Origin: Heterohyrax brucei
Taxonomy: Eukaryota > Chordata > Mammalia > Hyracoidea > Procaviidae
DNA length: 64,000 bases
Assembly (NCBI GenBank): GCA_028571685.1
Contig: CM053156.1
Span: 86,369,049-86,433,048 of the forward strand
Direction of reading: 5' to 3'
Every line of letters begins with the position of its first letter. Position 1 is the first letter of the stretch. The notes beneath the pieces are model-generated. The model was not told the origin of the DNA. It was given only the letters and a program-made list of their open reading frames with translations, and ran no database searches. The position numbers and the translations under genes were made by a program. Shown here one piece after another: positions 46,260-56,102 of the stretch.

Positions 46260-47560
46260 AAGAGGTGAGGTCAAGGCTGACGGGTCAGCCCAGGCCAGGC
46301 CTTGTCCTCCAGAGCAAGAGTGGCCTTGCCCCCACCCTGCGTGGGCTGGAAGTGGGGGAAGCTTACAATGTAATCAGATGCCTACACTCCTCTCTGCACA
46401 CCCTAAATCCTCTTAAACTCAAGCTTCAAGAGCTCGCCCAGCATAGTCAAGAGACCAACTGAATGTTTTCAGTATTGGATCAGAAATAAAATAAAATCCT
46501 GTAGAACATGCCCTGATGACTGTAAATTAGATAAAACAATTCTCCTGAGAGATTAAAAGCAAGTTATGTGGTCGACTCTTTTTCGCTGATCAAGGAATCG
46601 TTATCAGGCGCCCAGGGCAGACAACAAATCTCAGGTAAGAAACGAAGCAGAAAGAACAGCTATGTTACAGGCTACCACGTGCCATATCACAGCGCCACTT
46701 CACTGTGCCAGGTCACTGCAGATCTGCAAAGTGGGAAAGTCTCAATCCAGCAAAGCCAGGGGGCTGTGTTCTTTTGTCTTGAACTTGGTCCATATATTAC
46801 TATTGATTTTCCACCTCCGGTCAGTGGACTCCATTGGTGGCAAATGTCCCCAGTGCCCTGGCCACAGCTGCCAGAGCTGAACTGTGACACCCACTGGCCC
46901 TGCACATACCCGTGGCCGCCATGCCCGGTGTGGTGAGCATCTGCTGGGCTTGACTGTGGGCGCCTTGGAGTCTTTGCAGATCCCAGGTGGTTACTAACTC
47001 GTTTTAACCAGCCTGGCACTTGAGCAGCTCCACTGCAGTCACGGTGCTGGGGAGTCTCTGAGCCCAGAGATGCTCCCATCTCGCTCTCCGAGTTTCGTCC
47101 AGGCCCCAGGCTTGCATTTAAAATCCTTTTTATATGAACTTACCTGAAGAGGAACAATAGAAGCCTCAAAGAGACATCTCCCCAGACACCCTGCATGAAG
47201 GATGCTGAGGAGATCAATCCGCAGTCATTTCGCCTTTCAGATCAAATAGGCAGCGTCCCCGAGGGTCTTGTCTCAACGACCATGGTGTGAAAACACCGCC
47301 CCGGCTGCAGAGACGGGGACCATGTTTCCTAGCCACGCACGTGTCTGCTTCACGTCCTGGGTGAGGCTTCTATCCCCCAACACAGCCTTTGCTTAACAAA
47401 GCAGCTGTCTGTGGAGGGCCTACTGTGTGCCAGGTACTCTGGGTCTGCAGGGAAGACCAAAGCCCTAGACCCGGCCCCTGGGAAACCCACGATGAGCATC
47501 AGCATGCTGTGCACCACGCGGGGAGCCGGCTCGAAGTACGCTCTTAAACATTCCTTCTCA
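46260..47560. other. Unique sequence, nothing recognised
   Basis: A short L2-like phrase lies at 47415-47440 ('gcctactgtgtgccaggtac'). Open frames of up to 130 codons lack recognisable product. Confidence 0.4.
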
Positions 47561-47594
47561 ACCAAGGCCAGTGCTGTCCAGTTGATTCCAACTC

Positions 47595-47755
47595 ACAAAA
47601 CCCGCTGCTGTAGAGTCGGGTCGGACTCACAACGACCCTATAAAACAGAATAGAACTGTTCCAATTGGATTTCCAAGGAACAGCTGGTGGATTCGAACTG
47701 CCTACCGTTCGGTTAGCAGCTGAGCTCTTAACCACTGTGCCACCAAAGCTCCCAA
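47595..47755 (-). repeat. AfroSINE, minus strand, with a duplicated tail end
   Basis: It shows 'aaacccgctgctgtagagtc', 'cacaacgaccctataaaaca', 'ggtggattcgaactgcctac' and 'taaccactgtgccaccaaag'. A second tail piece ('gctgtccagttgattccaac') directly precedes it at 47573. Confidence 0.92.
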
Positions 47756-47756
47756 A

Positions 47757-48110
47757 TAAATATCAAGAGGCCTTTTGGCTGCAGCCTCAGGACCAAACAC
47801 AGAACAGCAATGCTAATACTATTTATAGTCATTGTTGGTAGCTGTCAAGTCAGCACCCCCATCCTAGTGACCCCAAGTGCGACAGCATGGAGCTGCACCA
47901 CAATGCTTCCCAGGTTGTGATTGTTACCAAACACTTCTCCAGCACCTTCCGGCTAGCCCATTATGCAGACACGGATCTTTGGGAAAGAAACCATATCGCA
48001 ATCCACAGAGCAAGGAGATGCCGGGAAGCTGCTGAGATCTGGTTCCCCAAGCAATGGGGAAGCAGGGATTCTGCATGATTTGGCCAGCAAAACGGCAGCT
48101 GCACAGATGC
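47757..48110. other. Unique sequence with a SINE-tail relic
   Basis: A minus-strand SINE or RTE tail relic lies at about 47835-47900 ('gtagctgtcaagtcagcacc'). The rest is not recognised. Confidence 0.4.
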
Positions 48111-48114
48111 ACCG

Positions 48115-48345
48115 TGGTCGTTGTTGGCAGGTGCTGTCAAGGCGGCTTCGACTCACAGCGACCCCGTGCACAACAGAACAAAACACTGCCTGGTCTTGTG
48201 CCATGTCCACCATCGTTTTTACGCTTAAGCCCATTGTTGCGGCCACTGTGTCAGTCCATCTTTTCAAGGGTCTTCCTCTTTCTCTCTGACCCTCCACTTG
48301 ACCAAGCATGATGTCCTCTTCCAGGGACTGAGGTGTAATAGGGAC
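48115..48345 (-). mobile_element. RTE/BovB-type LINE, 3' end, minus strand
   Basis: The minus-strand translation begins MLGQVEGQRERGRPLKRWTD at 48309, the conserved C-terminal end of the RTE ORF. The tail region 'aggtgctgtcaaggcggctt' and 'cacagcgaccccgtgcacaa' follows. Only the last ~230 bp is present. Confidence 0.85.
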
Positions 48346-48349
48346 AGGA

Positions 48350-48810
48350 AACTCTAGAAAGTGGCCAGGAAACAGAAGGTGATGTGGTTCTCGTCCAACC
48401 TCTTGCTTTTGAAAGACGGTCTGGCTGATGACTTCCCTTCTGATTCCTTCTTGCTGTTGCTGTGACTTCTGTTGAAGTCAGGTAGTGGTTACAGCTGGTC
48501 CTTCTTGTGTGCAGGGCAGGCCAGATCTGATTTGGGCTCATTCAAGGACTGATGGAAATGTCCTGGTATACTGAGGATACAGAGACTGAGCAGCCAGGGG
48601 CAGAGAAAAACAAAATCACCGCCAACAGTCACATAACAGAAGACTTAAAAAGTGCCTGATGGTCAGGGAAGGCAAGGACACCAGCACTCGGCCACCGAGT
48701 AGAAAGGACCAGCATTTGCCTAGCAAAATTTAAAACCCCCCAAAGGAGGAAGGGAGCAGGGCTCTCAGACCTTTTCTCTGAGAGGCAGGCTCGGCAGCCC
48801 TTGCCAAGTG
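48350..48810. other. Unique sequence, nothing recognised
   Basis: No gene or named repeat between two RTE 3' ends of the same orientation. Confidence 0.4.
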
Positions 48811-48814
48811 TGTG

Positions 48815-49170
48815 GTTGTCGTTGTCAGGTGCCATTGAGTTGGTCCTGAGTCACAGCGACCCTGTGCGACAGAACAAACCACCACCCAGCCCCGCGCCAG
48901 GCCCCGCCCAGCCCGCGCCAGGCCCCGCCCAGCCCGCGCCAGGCCCCGCCCAGCCCCGCGCCAGACCCTCTCCAGGCCCGCAGGGATTTTTATGCTTAAA
49001 CCCGTTATTGCAGCCGCTGTGTTAATCCATCTTGTTGCGTGTCTTCCTCTTCTCCCCCGACCCTGTGCTCCACCCAGCATGATGTCCCTCTCCAGGGACT
49101 GATCCTTTCAGACAGTGTGTCCAGAGGATGTGAGGTGCAGTCTCCCCATCTTTGCTTCCATGACCCCCAC
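48815..49170 (-). mobile_element. RTE/BovB-type LINE, 3' end, minus strand, carrying a GC minisatellite
   Basis: On the minus strand it reads 'gatcagtccctggagaggga', 'catcatgctgggtggagcac', 'gcggctgcaataacgggttt', then the tail 'ggtcgctgtgactcaggacc'. A GC-rich array (48885-48967) lies exactly where the conserved 'ggcgcaggaccgggc' segment should be. Confidence 0.85.
48885..48967. repeat. 21-22-bp GC-rich minisatellite, ~4 units
   Basis: The unit 'cagcccgcgccaggccccgc' plus one or two C repeats about four times. On the minus strand it resembles an expansion of the RTE 'gcgcaggaccgggc' motif. Confidence 0.9.
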
Positions 49171-49179
49171 ATGCTTAGC

Positions 49180-49540
49180 TTGTTGTGTCTACACATCTCT
49201 TTGTTTGAAATCTTTCTTACCCTGAGGACAAGAACCGAAGGCTGATCTTCCAGTTACAGCGTTAGGCGGGCTGGTGAGATGGTCTGGACCGGAGCAGACC
49301 GCGGGGTCTTCTCTTCCGCGGGAGTGCTGAAGGGTCTGGAGCATCAGCCGCTCAGACAGCAGCAGAACACAAGTCATTCGCAGACCGTGTTTCCGACTCC
49401 TGCCTGAGACGCCTCCGCGGGCCCTCTCGGCGCTCTTCCCCCTTACGTTCTGCCTGGACGCTTCCCATCTTCACTGTTGGTGCTGTGGTCACGGAGTCCA
49501 TCCTAACCCACTGACCCCACAGGCAGGACCTAACCACTGC
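49180..49540. other. Unique GC-rich sequence
   Basis: CpG-richer than its surroundings (49280-49430). No promoter or exon can be supported. Confidence 0.4.
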
Positions 49541-49544
49541 TTGG

Positions 49545-49750
49545 CCGCGGAGCCAGCAGGCCCTAGAAACCCTGCGGGGCAGCTCTGCTCCGTTGCACGG
49601 GGTCACCGTGCGTTGGAACCAACCGATGGAGCGTAGCAACAATGACAGCAACCTTAACAGGAGGGGGTTGCCAGGTCCTTTCTCCCGCAGAGCAGCTGGC
49701 AGGTTTAAAGCCATCTTTTCAGCTAGCCATTCCAGTTAGCAGTTTGTTCA
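49545..49750. repeat. Back-to-back AfroSINE fragments
   Basis: A + strand 3' half (49560-49640: 'gaaaccctgcggggcagctc', 'ggggtcaccgtgcgttggaa') is followed by a minus-strand 5' half (49665-49750: 'ttgccaggtcctttctcccg', 'ttccagttagcagtttg'). Confidence 0.75.
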
Positions 49751-49754
49751 GGTT

Positions 49755-51070
49755 GGAACCCCTGATGAGAATCTGCATTTTGACCCCAGATCTACTGACT
49801 CAGAGTCTACAGTTGAACAAAATCCCCAGGGGACTCTCAGGTTCCATCTGCTGTGAGAAGCACTCTCTCCCAGTGATGCTCAGAGCTGGTCTCCAACCAG
49901 CAGCATCAGCACCACCTGGAAACCTGTGAGACCTGCACATTCTTAGCACAAGTTCTAACTGGTACTAACCGGTTGGAAGACCTGGTTTCCTTGCTTTCAA
50001 CTGTTTTGAACCCCCCCCCCAAAGGGCTACTTTTTCTCACTTCCCAGGAGGCCGGAAGACAGGAGAGAGGGGAAGCATATTCTCCACCCACAGAGCCTCC
50101 AATTGGAGACATAATTGATCATTAGGCCACTGGGAGAGGGGGCTCACCAGGGTGGCCTCTGGGGGGTGCAGGAGGGAGACAGCTTTTTTCCTTTTGCTAG
50201 ACTCAGGGCACCATGCTAATTGTTACTGGAGGGATGTGGAGCACGGTCTATTCACAAAGTGAGGGAGGAGTTCTCTTTCTGTGACTTAGCATAATGTGTG
50301 TGGAGAGCCTGGGACCTGTGAGTGCCTTCGGTGTAAGCTTGGGAAGCCATCAGATGCCTCCCCTGCAAATTGGCACTTTCAGCTGGTGGCTTTGTTGTTT
50401 GGGAGAGGTAGTAGTCACCCGTGCTGCCGAGGAGGCGAGCTGGCTGGCAGGGGCCCCTCTGCACAAAGCATTCTTTGGTTAAGGGGGAAAAAGACATCAT
50501 AAAGTAAAAAGAAAACTGTTTAAATCTAAAAACAAAAAAGAAACAGTTGGCTCCAGTTGCTGAAATGTTTTATAAAGCAGCAGCAAAGTGGAAAGAAAAA
50601 AAACACATAATGAAAAATAAACTGTCCCAGAGAGCTGAGAGCCAAAAATACTAATACACTGGAACAGCTCGAACCTTGCACAAGCCAGCCTTTTCTTGTT
50701 TCCCACGTACACCCAGCGAGTCTGGCCATCCTTTTTACCCCCTCAGCTCTTCCCCTTTCAAAATCCCTGCTGAATAACAATTTTTTTCCAAAACCAAACA
50801 AAAAAGCATCAAGTAAAGAAATTCTTGCTTCACATATCAGAGGGAGGACTTCAACCCCTAGAACCAGGAAGAGGGGAGGAGGACATCAGAAATGGGGAAA
50901 TAACACATAACCAAAGCTAAAAAACAATGAAACAGAGTTTCCTATCTTTGGAGGCTGGGTATGATACACACACCCACCAGGGAGCCAAGGGAGGGAGGCT
51001 GGGCAGATACAACACAGGGTGCTCAAGGAGATCTGAATTTCAGAGGAACAGGGAGTCAATTTTTGGAGTC
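49755..51070. other. Unique sequence, nothing recognised
   Basis: A C10 run lies at about 50011-50020. The rest is repeat-poor, with A-rich patches at 50500-50620. No exon was recognised. Confidence 0.4.
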
Positions 51071-51074
51071 GGAT

Positions 51075-51275
51075 CCTGTGTCCGTACCCACTGCGCTGAG
51101 TCCCTTCAAACCCATGGTGATCCCGTGTGTCACGCAGCACAACTGTCTGCTGGGGTTTCCTCAGCTGTCATCTTCACAGAAGCGGATTGACAGGGCCTTC
51201 TCCCACGACCCCACTGGGCGAATTCAAATCACCAGCCTTTAGCTGAGCAGCTGATCCAAGCTCACTTGCACCAGC
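51075..51275 (-). repeat. AfroSINE (long form), minus strand
   Basis: It shows 'ccactgcgctgagtcccttc', 'cttcacagaagcggattgac', 'cttctcccacgaccccactg' and 'ctttagctgagcagctgatc'. Confidence 0.78.
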
Positions 51276-51279
51276 CACC

Positions 51280-51820
51280 CAGGCACCCTGCTTTGTGCGT
51301 GCGCCTGTCTGTGCGCGTGGGAGGAGGTGTTTAAGGGCAAGAAAGAGGAGGCCGTTGGTGCCTAGCTAGACAAGGAAGGGTTGGAAGCTCACGCCCAGAT
51401 AGCACAGGGTGAGTCTGCAGGTGGGTTCACAGCTGGCCAAAACAAGCGCCCCACCCATCAGGCGAGAGGGAGTCTTCAAAAATGTCTAAAGGGGCCCGGA
51501 GAGAGAGGTCAATGCCTCAGGGAACCCCCAGTTCCTTGACCTTCCAGCATCAGCTACCTAGGGCCAGCTGAGAAGCGACACAGCAGGTTCAGACATTACC
51601 CCAGAAACAGCCTCAACTGAGTTGCTTCTCCAGCAGCCTCTTTCTTGCTGCTTCGATTAGCTAAGCTTCAGGTGCTTGAGAAACACATGGGGAGGAAAAG
51701 CATATTCACTAGTCAGGTGGGAGGGGAAGACTCGGAAAGGTCAGCTGACCTCTTCCTCGGGGTTGTATCCCCAGAGAGGAAGGAAACTCCCACCCCATAG
51801 TCATGGCTGATGGGGAGACA
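51280..51820. other. Unique sequence, nothing recognised
   Basis: No named repeat or exon. Confidence 0.4.
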
Positions 51821-51824
51821 GTCA

Positions 51825-51990
51825 GTGCTGGGCTGGTTCAAACACTTTCTCTTTCACTTACAAGCTCCACCATCTTGGGCAAGCTGCTTCCTTGGTTCGG
51901 TCAGTTTTTCCATCTGCAAAGTGGGCACAAAATGAGTACCTCCTCATGGGGTTGCTGTGAGGAAGAATCCAGGCATGATGATTGCCTAGG
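51825..51990 (+). repeat. MIR
   Basis: It shows 'ctggttcaaacactttctct', 'ccatcttgggcaagctgctt', 'tttccatctgcaaagtgggc' and 'cctcctcatggggttgctgt'. Confidence 0.85.
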
Positions 51991-51994
51991 TGGG

Positions 51995-52360
51995 CTCCAC
52001 GGCGGTTGGTGAAGCCTTATGGTGGCTACGGAGACACAGTCTCCAAGCAGGCGATGACCGTCACCTCTCTAGAGAAAAGGAATCCTGTCTCCCCGTGGCA
52101 GATCCTTGCCTTCCAGTTGTCCACAGCCACAGCTGACACCCTCAAGGAGCAAAGCTCGGTTCCCCTGAAAGCTCCATTTCCATTGGCCCCCAGTATCCCC
52201 CCAGCATCTGTTCCCGGGGCTGAGTCAAGGCAGTCAACAGTGACTCCTCGAATAGTGCTTTTGGTTACTCACAAGCACTGACGGTGAAACCAGGGCTCAG
52301 CGAAGTTAGCAACCTGCCACCATCCCTCAGCTGGCATATGGCAGAGCTCAATTTGAACCC
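51995..52360. other. Unique sequence, nothing recognised
   Basis: No gene was recognised. A reverse MIR-like phrase ('gcagagctcaatttgaaccc') sits at 52342-52361. Confidence 0.4.
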
Positions 52361-52366
52361 CCACAC

Positions 52367-52528
52367 CAAAAAGCCCCGCTGCCATAGAGTCAGTTCCAAC
52401 TAATAGCAACCCCAGAGGACAGAATAGAACTGCCCTATAGAGTTTCCAATGAGCACCTGATGGATTTGAACTGTTAACCTTCCAGTTAGCAGTCATAGCA
52501 CTTAACCACTGCACCACCAGGGTTTCCT
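52367..52528 (-). repeat. AfroSINE, minus strand
   Basis: It shows 'aaaagccccgctgccataga', 'gacagaatagaactgcccta', 'gcacctgatggatttgaact' and 'ttaaccactgcaccaccagg'. Confidence 0.93.
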
Positions 52529-52839
52529 GAACCCACATGGGACCCCAACATCTGGGTGTCTGTTTTAGTCATCTGGTGCTGCTCTAATGTTGGTGAACTT
52601 AAGAATCTAATGCAGGTCACTCAGGTTATTAAACTACATTCTATCTCCTGCTCCAATTATCACCCCAAACTGGTCCACATTCTTCTCCCTGTCTCCAGGA
52701 TAGAAAGTCAATTATTCCGAAGATCTCAGAGAGATAATTATATTTTGGGAAGTTTACACTTTTCGATAAGATATAGTGGAATCTTGTGACTTCCAGTTAT
52801 TGTTCTGTGACAATCTTCAGATTGAAATCTGGCTATAAA

Positions 52840-52985
52840 CGCTGCTAAAAAATGTAACCCAAGCAGGGCAGTTTTTTGGAGAAGCTATTCTCACTGCTCC
52901 CCTGGGTTTGCCAGCTTATCTGTTAATAAAGCATTCCTTGAACCCTTCACCATCTCTGAATTTTTGACTACAGTGACAGGCAGAA
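52840..52985 (+). mobile_element. Retroviral LTR 3' fragment
   Basis: 'tctgttaataaagcattcct' (polyadenylation-type signal), then 'tttttgactacagtgacagg' and 'cag', resembles the R/U5 end of an endogenous retroviral LTR. The 5' boundary is not visible. Confidence 0.5.
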
Positions 52986-53022
52986 TGAACTTGCTTTGGT
53001 TCAGCAACACTAACAGAAATAC

Positions 53023-53545
53023 TGTTGAAATGAGACACAAGTAACTCTATTTTGAGGAAGGGTGCAGTGAAAATTCAGGTAAACGTCTCCAGGAATCAAC
53101 TTAGCAGGAAATAACAAGAAATACCACAGAGTAATTACACCGTAACAGATAGGGCCTGGAGACAGCCTTGCAAATAATCCCTGGAGACAGCCTAGTAAAA
53201 CATCCACTAACGATTACATTTTACAACCTACGGAAATTCCATGTGGATGAAAACATTCACCAATGTGGTTGACACATTCACCCACAGCTACCTTTTGCAA
53301 CTTGCAGAAATTCCATAGGGCCTCAGCCAACCTCAGCCAACCAATGCAAAGGTCAGCTCCCCCTCCCTACCTTGCAGTTTCACTTAAATTCTGGGTGTTA
53401 AGGAAGCTTGGGGCCACCTCCAGCTCTGCGTAGTTTGGAGTGTGTCCCTGGTGCACCAGCCCCTTTTTTCCTATTGGACACATTTTTAATAAAACTTAAC
53501 TTTAAATAAGAAACTGTGTCGTGTCGTCAAATCCGGACCCTAACA
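53023..53545 (+). mobile_element. Solo endogenous-retrovirus LTR with 4-bp target-site duplication
   Basis: The 523-bp element starts TGTT and ends AACA, the inverted LTR ends. The 4-bp direct repeat ATAC flanks it exactly (53019-53022 and 53546-53549). An AATAAA signal lies at 53489-53494, about 50 bp before the end, which fits R/U5 on the + strand. There is no internal proviral sequence on either side, so it is a solo LTR left by recombination. A 4-bp TSD is usual for gammaretrovirus-like (ERV1) integration. The exact family was not identified. Confidence 0.85.
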
Positions 53546-53549
53546 ATAC

Positions 53550-53910
53550 CACAGGTAGATGGCTTTAGCAAAGAAAAGTTTATCCTCACACAGTCCAGTA
53601 GGTTACCAGTCCAAATTCAGGGTGTCCCCTCCAGGGGAAGGCTCTGTCTCTCTGCTGGCTCTGGAGGAAGGTCTTTGTGTCACATCAGTTTGGGGCAGGG
53701 AGCATCTCAGTGCAGGAACCTGAGGTCTGAAGGATGTACTTTACTGCCAGTGCTGCTGTCCTGGTGGTCTGCGGCCCCCAGCTCTCTCTACTGACTTCTT
53801 TCCTTTATGTCTCAAGAGACTGCCTCAAGGCACAAAACAATCTTACACATTAAGTCTTGCCTCATCAACACAAGTGTTGACGTTCACCCTCATTAACGTC
53901 ATAGCGGCAG
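53550..53910 (-). mobile_element. MaLR/ERVL-type LTR-like fragment, antisense
   Basis: 'tagatggctttagcaaagaa' and 'cctcacacagtccagtaggt' followed by 'tctctctgctggctctggag' match the copies at 45445 and 61236. Confidence 0.55.
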
Positions 53911-53949
53911 CATTTACAACACAGAGGAGCATCACACAATGCCGGAAAT

Positions 53950-55405
53950 CCTGGTCCAGCCAAATTTCTATACATAGTTTTTGGGAAACACAAGTGAATC
54001 CATTTTGTAGAAAATCCTCAAGAGTCCACAAGAAAACTCCTAGAACTAATATGGGAGTTTAGCAAAGTTGCACGGTATAAGGTCAACAAACAAAAATCAT
54101 TTGATTTTCTGTACACCAGCAATGAGAAATATGAAAGGGAAATTAAGACAATAATTCCATTTAGAGTAGCATCTAAGAGAACAAAATTCCTGGGAATAAA
54201 TCTGACTATAGACGTGAAGGGCTTATAAAAATCTTAAAACACTGCTGCAAGATAATAAAGACTTAAATAAAAGGAAAGATATTCCATGTTCATGGATTGA
54301 AAGACAATATAGTTAAAAAAGAAAATACCAATAGTACCCCCAAACAGTCTATAAATTCAGTGTAATCCTGATCAAAATTCTGGATTTCCCACACACAGAA
54401 AAATGAAACAGGATCCATGCCTCACACCATACACAAAAACAACAGGGACCTAAACCTGCAAGGTAAAACCATAAAATTCTCAAAAGAACAAGTAGGGGTG
54501 ATATTATGAGGTCTAGCTTTCAACAATGAGTTATCTACTATAATAATAACACACAAACAGCAAAAGCAGAAAAAAAAAAGAACTTCTAAAATGTTGAAAA
54601 CTTTTGTTCATCAAAATGCTTTACCAAAAAAACAAAAACACAAAATACCAACTGGGATAAATGCTCAGAAACTGTCTATCTGACAAGAATCTAATAACCA
54701 AAATACAAATAAACTTTTAATGACTTAACAACAAAAAGGCAAATTACCCCAACTATCAATGAGCAACAGGCTTGGATGGACATTTCATCAAAGAGGACGT
54801 TCAAACGGGCCGAAAGTCATGAGAAGATGCTCAGAGAGATCGTTAGCCGTCAGAAAGATCTAAGTGCAAACTACAGTGAGCCACCACTGAGATCCCAACA
54901 GTACAGCAAAGATCTAAACAAACAAAACCAGAAATCACATGTGTTGCTGAGGATGTGGAGAAACTGGAACACTTTGTCCATTGCTGGAGGGAATCCAAAA
55001 TGGTACAGCCTTTGGGCGGGAAACAGTGTGATGGTTCTTCAAAAACTAAAAACAGAGATGTTATTTGACCCAGCAATTCCACTCCTAGGTGCATGACCAG
55101 AGAAGTAGAAAGCAGAGATTCAAAACGAGACTTGTATACCAATGTTCACTATAGCACTCATTGCAACAGCCAAAGTTGGAAACAGATGAATGAATAAACC
55201 AAATGCAGTGCACATTATACAGTGTGATGCTATTCAGCCCGTAGAACTGAAGTGTGATACACACCACAGTATGGATGGAGCTTGAAGATACGACACTAAG
55301 CAAAATACGGCAATCACAAAGAACAAATACTCTAAGTCCTCACTTACATAAAAACACAAGAAAAGGCAAATGGGTAGAGACCAAAGTTTTTAGTAGTTAC
55401 TAGGG
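53950..55405 (+). mobile_element. LINE-1 3' end, sense strand
   Basis: It contains the late ORF2 and 3' flank of L1 in order: 'acaccagcaatgagaaatat', 'cctgggaataaatctgacta', 'acattttgttcatcaaaatg'-like text, 'gagaaactggaacactttgt' and 'gacccagcaattccactcct'. Many stops make it a fossil. It ends where an AfroSINE begins. Confidence 0.88.
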
Positions 55406-55409
55406 GCAG

Positions 55410-55540
55410 GAACCCTGGTTGCATAGTGGTTAAGTGCTACGTCAGCTAAGCAAAACGTTGGCAGTTACATTCCACCAGGGGCTCCTTGGAAACTCTATGG
55501 AACAGTTCTACTCTGTCCTGTGGGGTTGCTATGGATCCTT
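55410..55540 (+). repeat. AfroSINE, 3' truncated
   Basis: It shows 'ggaaccctggttgcatagtg', 'ggggctccttggaaactcta' and 'ctactctgtcctgtggggtt'. It breaks off after 'gctatgga'. Confidence 0.9.
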
Positions 55541-55950
55541 CCTTGTACCCAGCGCTCAAAGGTGATGCAAATAATCTCTGCCGAGGGCAGTCGGCAGACG
55601 CAGGAGCGGAGAGGAGTCACTGTGACCCAAAGGGTAGCTGGGCGCCTGGTACTATCCCTAATCTAGGTGGTGGTTATCTGGGTGAGCGCTGTCACACTTT
55701 CAAACTGTAGGTCTAGGATCTGTCTGTCCGCAGGTATAACTCCCCTGCGCGTTTACATTTTAAAAGGCCAGAGGAGGATTGGGTCTTAGGGTCTCACCAC
55801 GGTTTCCCTAGAGGAAGGGCAGGCTGGCAGGCCTGGATGAGGCCGAAGGGCCCGGACGGTGTAGAGGCTGGTATCGACTCCAGGACCGACGTACCTCCGT
55901 GGAGCTCAGCCGCAGTCGGCGCCGGGCGCGGCGCCGCCTCCGCGTCTCCT

Positions 55951-55963
55951 GTTGCCTGGCAAC
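55951..55963. promoter_or_regulatory. CIMIP1: RFX X-box, palindromic
   Basis: GTTGCC-T-GGCAAC is a perfect inverted repeat of RFX half-sites with a 1-bp spacer. It ends 71 bp before the CIMIP1 ATG. RFX2/RFX3 use such sites to switch on motile-cilium genes. A single GGCAAC half-site follows at 55974-55979, 10 bp further on. Confidence 0.82.
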
Positions 55964-56034
55964 CGGTCTCCCGGGCAACCCGAGACGCCGAGCTCAGGGT
56001 TTGCGGTGCCAGGTGGACTCCGCCGCCGGGTCTC

Positions 56035-56102
56035 ATGGCCCAGAAACCGATCAGTACTGCTGCGGCGGAGCGCATGAACCTCGTCGCTCAGGACGAGATC
56101 TG
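56035..56102 (+). CDS. CIMIP1: CIMIP1 coding exon 1
   Basis: 68 bp: 22 codons from ATG plus the first two bases of a tryptophan codon, ending 'gagatctg' before donor gtaacc (GT at 56103-56104). The 5' UTR is not delimited. An in-frame ATG 198 bp upstream (55837) is not used in human and would run through the X-box, so I reject it as the start. Confidence 0.95.

Noticed and set aside
45973..46416. 147-codon + strand open frame
   Set aside because: It overlaps an L2 LINE 3' end, whose known phrases explain the sequence.
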